Source: Gymnothorax reevesii
Lineage: Eukaryota > Chordata > Actinopteri > Anguilliformes > Muraenidae
DNA: 64,000 nt
Direction: 5' to 3'
NCBI GenBank assembly: GCA_029721435.1
Contig: CM056573.1
Span: 813,501 to 877,500 of the forward strand
Position numbers and translations under genes: made by a program. Positions 59,401 through 64,000 of the stretch are shown one piece after another. The notes below the pieces were generated by a model. It was not told where the DNA came from and searched no databases. It saw nothing but the letters and a program-made list of their open reading frames with translations. Within the stretch, counting starts at the first letter, position 1. The number at the start of each line of letters is the position of its first letter.

Positions 59401-61224
59401 CAACAATATGGCTGCCACGGCAGCCATCTTGAAATCCTTTGACACACGATAACTCAACTTTGCTCCCACTCAGCAAGATTTGGACTGTGCTGACTTGGTG
59501 GGTTTTTGCACTCTAGGAGCCTCTAGTTCCATAATTAGTGGGAATCTCAAAGAGAAGGATCAAATTGTGCAGTAAAAATTCCAATTGATACCATGCAGCA
59601 AAAGACATAATTTTGTACAAAAGAAAAGACTTTCTGTCACTGCTGGTTAGGATATGAAGTTGTGTGTGTTGTATTAGCGTAGTTTTAGTTTTGTTTCGCT
59701 TCTGTCTCTTCTGTTTCCTGTACCACCACGAGTCTGTTTATTTCTGCTCTCACCCTGCTCTCACCCGCACTGCTTCGTTCTCTAGCAGCCTCTCTTGTCC
59801 ACCTTTTCACTCGCGCCTGTGTTCTTTCCTTACACTTACAAGTGCGCCAGTTGATGACCATTCCAGTGCCGCTTATAGAAAGTATCGCTTAAAATAAGTT
59901 TGGCCAGGAAAACATTTTTAGCTTCCAAATAAAATTATTTTGTTTTTCTCCACCTCAGACGTGATCATTTATATTTCCTCCTCAGTGAAGTTCTTTCTCC
60001 TTTGCCGTCTTTCGAGAGCCCATGTCGTAAAGTGGGCAGGACTATGCCTCCTGGAGCATGAATTTATAGGGTTGTGTCATGTAAATTACGATGGTTTCTG
60101 CCGCCAGATTCATCAACGCCACGGCAGTTCTACACTGAAATCTGCGACGTACACACTTATAGTATCAGACGTGACACCTGCCGAACACTGATATTTACCA
60201 CCAGAATCTACACCAGACCCTACGCAAGTTTGATCAATGAGGGCCAATGTAAGTATGCTTTGGATAAAAGCGTCTGCTAAATAAATGTAATGTAATGTAA
60301 TGTAACACTGGAATGGAAGGATTACAGCAGCTAAAGCCCAATTGGCGAACTTCAAATGCTCATCACAGTCGCAGAGGAAGTCCCACAAAGGACATCGCAA
60401 TTTCAGAAATATTTTTATATGCGCACAAGGTGAAAACTGAAGACCTTTACAATACCTTTTATTTTAGGAGCAAGTTTGACCTTCTCTTTTGGGACCTTAG
60501 GCTCTGAAAGAGAAAAGGCGAAATTCAGTCATAGTTGAGGTTTAGAAGCAGAAACAAACACATTTAAGGGGAAGAAAATACCTTTCTTGCTTTAATTAGC
60601 TTGCCTTTTTATTTATGTTTGAGATCTATCTTGCACGGGGCGCCAAGCAGTATCAAGTGCGACGCGAGTGTCTTCGCAAGTTTAAGACCAATGCATTTGT
60701 CAGTCGCTCGTCCTACGCCCACAATCTTTAAATAGCAAATGAACTTGCACTAACAGGACCACCAATAGACGTGTTGATTTTAAAATGTGGTGAGGTCAGG
60801 AGCCTTGTTGTTGCATTATTATCTCGATGCAGTGGAGATAAGTGCGATTGACTAACAAAAACTAGTAAAAAGTCAACGATCAGCATTTTACAGCTATTTT
60901 TTTGGGCACATTATTAAGATCAGAGTATCACAGGAGAAGGACATGAGTGCACTGTGCTTGTGACATGCACAGGTGCACTGAGCAGCGCTGAACCATGCAA
61001 AAGATTAAAAATATAATCATTATAATGTGAAATATTATTATTGCACGAATCAAGATAAGTAAAAAATACACCATACGGATGACTGTAATCAATGTATGTC
61101 ACAATAAAAGATAAAGTACAACAGAGATCATGTCCATTTTAATGTTCACAGGATGAACACAAGAACTGTCCTGTACCTTTTATTTTACGAGCAGGTTTGA
61201 CCTTCTCTTTTGGATACTCGGGCT
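56327..61224 (-). CDS. trdn: Triadin, 3' part (last seven exons seen)
   Basis: Triadin is a one-pass protein of the junctional sarcoplasmic reticulum. Its lysine-rich luminal tail ties calsequestrin to the ryanodine receptor (family knowledge). On the minus strand the exons are 61224-61177, 60503-60456, 59119-59072, 58850-58803, 58681-58631, 58519-58472 and 56442-56327. All start with the last two bases of a codon and end with the first base, so they join in frame. The first six encode 16-17 residue repeats such as EPKVPKEKVKLAPKIK. The last gives YFHCVFVDEDSGQYPLFPFT and ends FVWTGP-TGA. The aromatic-Cys-Val core plus FPFTP resembles the end of long skeletal triadin. The membrane segment and 5' exons lie outside the window or were not seen. 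Titin PEVK or junctin/ASPH exons are alternatives, but the C-terminal exon favours triadin. Confidence 0.75.
56800..58171 (+). mobile_element. Degraded Tc1-like element in the last trdn intron
   Basis: Same family as element A, sense orientation: GAAACAAAGTTGTTGACATTTA, CTGGGACTCCAGCAAACC, ACAATGATCCAAAGCACAC and GCATGACCTTAAAAAGTCAG in order. The right end is TTTTTTACAGCACTG with TA at 58172. The left terminus is gone and stops abound. Confidence 0.82.
58472..58519 (-). CDS. trdn: trdn repeat exon (EPKVPEETIEPVHEME)
   Basis: 48 nt, acceptor CTTTCAG, donor GTACAG. More acidic than its neighbours. Confidence 0.76.
58631..58681 (-). CDS. trdn: trdn KEKE exon (ELEVSKKERGEKKAEKK)
   Basis: 51 nt, acceptor TACCACAG, donor GTGCAT. 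Alternating Lys and Glu, the KEKE type of motif that in triadin binds calsequestrin. Confidence 0.74.
58803..58850 (-). CDS. trdn: trdn repeat exon (APEVPKVKEKSAPVQR)
   Basis: 48 nt, acceptor TTTTTTTAAG, donor GTAGCT. The leading Ala uses G from the previous exon. Confidence 0.72.
59072..59119 (-). CDS. trdn: trdn repeat exon (EPEVPKKKVKLEPVRK)
   Basis: 48 nt, acceptor CTTTCAG, donor GTAAGC, the strongest donor of the array. Confidence 0.78.
59225..59530. repeat. Fish dispersed repeat in a trdn intron
   Basis: CACCTCCGCAAGACGAAGTT, GGGAGGTTATGTGATCG, ACAAGATAACTCAAAAAGTA and a closing TTTTTGCACTCTAGGAGCC; related to 47700-47990. The open frame inside is a by-product. Confidence 0.55.
60247..60305 (+). 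mobile_element. L2-type SINE/LINE 3' tail
   Basis: CTTTGGATAAAAGCGTCTGC, then TAAATAAATG and (TGTAA)n, the 3' end shared by many fish SINEs and their partner L2 LINEs. No tRNA-like head was found upstream, so the copy is truncated. Confidence 0.8.
60456..60503 (-). CDS. trdn: trdn repeat exon (EPKVPKEKVKLAPKIK)
   Basis: 48 nt, acceptor CTTTCAG, donor GTATTG. Lysine- and proline-rich luminal repeat. Confidence 0.78.
61177..61224 (-). CDS. trdn: trdn repeat exon (EPEYPKEKVKPARKIK)
   Basis: 48 nt, acceptor TTTCAG, donor GTACAG. Sister of the exon at 60456: 12 of 16 residues agree. Confidence 0.75.
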
Positions 61225-61448
61225 CTGAAAGATAAAAGAAAAATTTTAATTCTAGTTGAGATTTATAAGCAGAAAAAAAGACATTGAAGGGGAGAATAAA
61301 ATATGCATCTATTATGCTTTCAGTTGCCTCCTAAAAAATGCTGGGTGCACTCACACCCGGCGCAAAGTGGTGCCCGGCACAACGCGAGTGTCTTTGCTGG
61401 TTTAAGGCCGATGCAGCTGTCATTATCTAGTCCTGCGCCCACTTTGTA

Positions 61449-62713
61449 CAAAACCCAAAACCAGTGAAGTTGGCACGTTGTGTAAATCTTAAATAAAAAC
61501 AGAATACAATGATTTGCAAATCCTTTTCAACCTATATTCAATTCAGTGAACAAATGCATGAGCTGATTGTCGAACAGTTTAAAAACAACATTCCTCAATG
61601 AGCTATTGCAAGAAATTTAGGGATTTCATCATCCACGGTCCGTAATATCGTCAAAAAGTTCAGAGAATCTGGAGAAATCACTGCACATAAGCGACAAGGC
61701 CGAAAACCAACATTGAATGCCGGTGACCTTCGATCCCTCAGGCGGTACTGCATCAAAAACTGACATCAGTGTGTAAAGGACATCACCACATGGGCTCAGG
61801 AACACTTCTGAAAGCCACTGTCAGTAACTGCAGTTCGCAAGTGCAAGTTAAAACTCTACCATGCAAAGTGAAAGCCATTTATCAACAGAACCCAGAAACG
61901 CCGCTGGCTACGCTGGGCCTAAGCTCATCTATGATGGACTGATGCAATGTGGAAAAGTGTTCTGTGGTCTGACGAGTCCACATTTCAAATTGTTTATGGA
62001 AACTGTGGACGTCGTGTCCTCCGGACCAAAGAGGAAAAGAACCATCCGGACTGTTAAAGGTTATCTGTGATGGTATGGGGGTGTATTAGTGCCCAAGGCA
62101 TGGGCAACTTATACATATGTGAAGGCACCATTAATGCTGAAAGGTACATACAGGTTTTGGAGCAACATATGTTGCCATCCAAGCAATGTCTTTTTCATGG
62201 ACGCCCCTGCTTATTTCAGCAAGACAATGCCAAGCATCATTCTGCACATGTTACAACAGCATGGCTCCGTAGTAAGAGTGCGGGTACTAGACTGGCCTGC
62301 CTGTAGTCCAGACCTGTCTCCCATTGAAAATGTGTGGCGCATTATGAAGCGTAAAATGCGACAACGGAGACCCCGGACTGTTGAATAACTTAAGCTGTAC
62401 ATCAAGCAAGAATGGGAAAGAGTTCCACCTGAAAAGCTTCAAAACTTGGTCTCCTCAGTTCCCAAACGTTTACTGAGTGTCGTTAAAAGGAAAAAAGGAT
62501 TTGCTAAAAAGGCCCCAGTGCCAAGTTTTTTGCAATGTGTTGCTGCCTTTAAATTCTAAGTTAATGATTATTTGCAAAAAACATTAAACATTAAACATCT
62601 TGTCTTTGCAGTGTATTGAATTGTATGTAAGTTGAAAAGGATTTGTAAATCATTGTATTCTGTTTTTATCTACGATTTACATAACGTGCCAACTTCACTG
62701 GTTTTGGGTTTTG
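61449..62713 (+). mobile_element. Tc1-like transposon, leader deleted
   Basis: Perfect-looking ends: CAAAACCCAAAACCAGTGAA and the same read from the right, about 40 bp, flanked by TA at 61447-61448 and 62714-62715. 1265 bp. The untranslated leader is shortened. Same family as element C. Confidence 0.93.
61555..62510 (+). pseudogene. Tc1 transposase with several stops
   Basis: In order: helix-turn-helix ([20 protein letters not shown]), a GRKP linker, a broken catalytic core, then [19 protein letters not shown] (second Asp) and DLSPIENVWRIMKRKMRQ (final Glu). Stops replace several codons near 61598, 61762 and 61810, and the frame shifts near 62060 and 62270. Confidence 0.88.
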
Positions 62714-62880
62714 TAAATGTACTTGCACCAACTTGAGCGGCAGTGGCTGTGATGGCCTAGTGGGGTCTTGCGCATTGTTGGTGCACTGCTACCTTGAGGC
62801 AGTGGAAATCGATTGCGCGATTTACCAAGAAAAACCTGTTGTAAAGTCAATGGACAGTATTTTACTGCTATTTTGAAGGG

Positions 62881-63605
62881 ACAATGTGTAACATTTACAT
62901 TTTTTTATTTGCCAAAATCTAAGTCAGTGTTCATATATATGTCATCATTGGTATAATATGACCTCCGCTAATAATCGGATATATTCTCGTAAACGAAGAA
63001 TTTTAGACTTGTTTCTACATTGGACTGGTAAGCTGGTAGGGGAGCGCCATGACAGTCTGCCATCTTGAAACTGTTGCCGCTGGCAAGAGACAAATAGCAC
63101 CAACCGCGGAATAAATCCGCGTTTGCCCTGCCAGCCAGTGCCGAGTGACTGAGACACCGGAGGAATCAGGAAGAGAGGCTATCGCGGCGAGTTTGAAAAT
63201 CAGCACTACTGCAGCATACTGCAGGACCAAACATATGCAGCAGCAGCACAGGAGACCGAATCCTCATCCGCAAAAAAATGAAAAAGAGAATTGAAAAGGC
63301 AGCGCGACCGGCGCGCTCAAAAAACAAGGGTGAGCATCGAGCTGCCTTCTCCAGGTGGAAGGAGCTAATGAGGGAGAAAGATTTTCGAAGGGACATTGAA
63401 GTTGCCAGCTTTCTCCTCAACAACTAAGTCAACTGTGCTGCCCAAATTAGCCTATACACAACTTCTCATTCCATTTTGTTTCACAGTGTTGCTTGTTGTC
63501 ATAAGCAGCATAATAGTAGATCTTACTAAAATACTGCATCCTTATTGTTTCAGATGGAAGATGTATGTTTACGTGGTTTCAGTAGCTTTCATAATCGCGG
63601 TAAAC
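62881..63605 (+). repeat. Dispersed repeat with degenerate basic exon, copy 2
   Basis: Partner of 10345-10970. It shares the in-frame TGA in the exon, and has a further one-base loss before [22 protein letters not shown], so the basic and downstream parts are in different frames. It has about 60 extra bp near 62960-63022. The palindromic right half seen in copy 1 is absent; only one arm remains (63568-63605). Confidence 0.75.
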
Positions 63606-64000
63606 GCCGTGTTCTGACAAATTTTGCTACCTATTAAGATATGCTACCTCGCGGCTCTGTGCTTGCGCAAATCTAAAATTTCCTCACTCATATCTTAAGA
63701 ATCTTCAAAAATCATAAAATAGATTTATTTTCAGTGCGCATTTCGACTTGTAAGCGTACATATATTTGCATGTACACACTGGGGTTTCCTGAAAATGCAG
63801 AAATTAGATGATAATGGTGTATATGGGCATATATCTTTGAAAAAACTTATCCAACTCGCTATAAAATCTGCTTACGTTATAATAAGCTAACAAATAACAA
63901 AATTACTACTGTAATCTGATTCATATTGCAATATCAAGGCGAAAACAAAGACTTTACGATCACTTTGCATTAAGGTAGCATTTTTTGACAAGGGATCAAA
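63606..64000. other. Right edge, nothing recognised
   Basis: AT-rich. No further trdn exon could be identified on the minus strand, although the gene should continue to the right. Confidence 0.35.

Larger units (their letters stand above)
60600..62880. repeat. Two copies of an intron repeat, one split by a Tc1 element
   Basis: Copy 1 (60600-60900) and copy 2 (61340-61448 plus 62714-62880) share ACGCGAGTGTCTT, TTTAAG.CC.ATGCA and CCT.CGCCCAC, and on the far side GTGCGATTGAC / GATTGCGCGATT and TTTTAC.GCTATTTT. Together with the exons at 60456 and 61177 they mark a tandem duplication of about 720 bp. Confidence 0.65.

Noticed and set aside
58472..61224. Titin PEVK exons
   Set aside because: Units are 16-17 residues, not the usual 26-28, and the terminal exon does not fit titin, which continues into Ig/Fn domains.

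Overview
This is nuclear DNA of a ray-finned fish (probably a teleost; the order cannot be resolved). Three vertebrate-type intron-containing genes, all on the minus strand, sit among fish repeat classes: several families of Tc1/mariner elements, an I/Nimb-like LINE with RNase H, an L2-type SINE tail, long dinucleotide repeats and many short inverted-repeat elements. Most reading frames longer than 60 codons are shadows or transposon debris.

Layout. 1-4296: no host gene; an internally deleted Tc1 element (1237-2430) and a Tc1 scrap (3118-3445). 4297-29666: a complete ORC3 gene (origin recognition complex subunit 3), 20 coding exons traced from ATG (29603) to TGA (4369). The exons join without frameshift or stop into 715 residues; a consensus E2F site lies upstream and a poly(A) signal downstream. 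Its introns carry several inverted-repeat structures, including a 4.9-kb foldback in intron 15, and a 319-bp CA/CG tract in intron 5. 29700-39265: intergenic, with a Tc1 element (30270-31863), a three-level nest of Tc1 elements (33548-37842), a diverged tandem repeat and a MITE. 39266-41267: DUSP23, a small dual-specificity phosphatase with two coding exons and all catalytic residues. 42536-45025: a 5'-truncated LINE with an open 761-codon RT/RNase H frame. 45026-56326: intergenic repeats, including a ~155-bp tandem repeat. 56327-61224 and beyond the right edge: the 3' part of a gene read as triadin (TRDN), with six tiny symmetric exons coding for Pro/Glu/Val/Lys repeats, then a C-terminal exon. 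The two rightmost tiny exons lie in a tandemly duplicated ~720-bp unit, one copy of which is interrupted by a Tc1 element.

The three genes do not form a pathway: ORC3 acts in replication licensing, DUSP23 is a cytosolic phosphatase and triadin belongs to the muscle calcium-release complex. I found no CRISPR array, no rRNA or tRNA gene, and no convincing new multi-gene system. The least explained items are the 4.9-kb foldback, a pair of long-arm composite elements, and a repeat that carries the same degenerate basic exon at 10345 and 62881. Family names rest on recognition of protein and repeat motifs by eye; no search was run.
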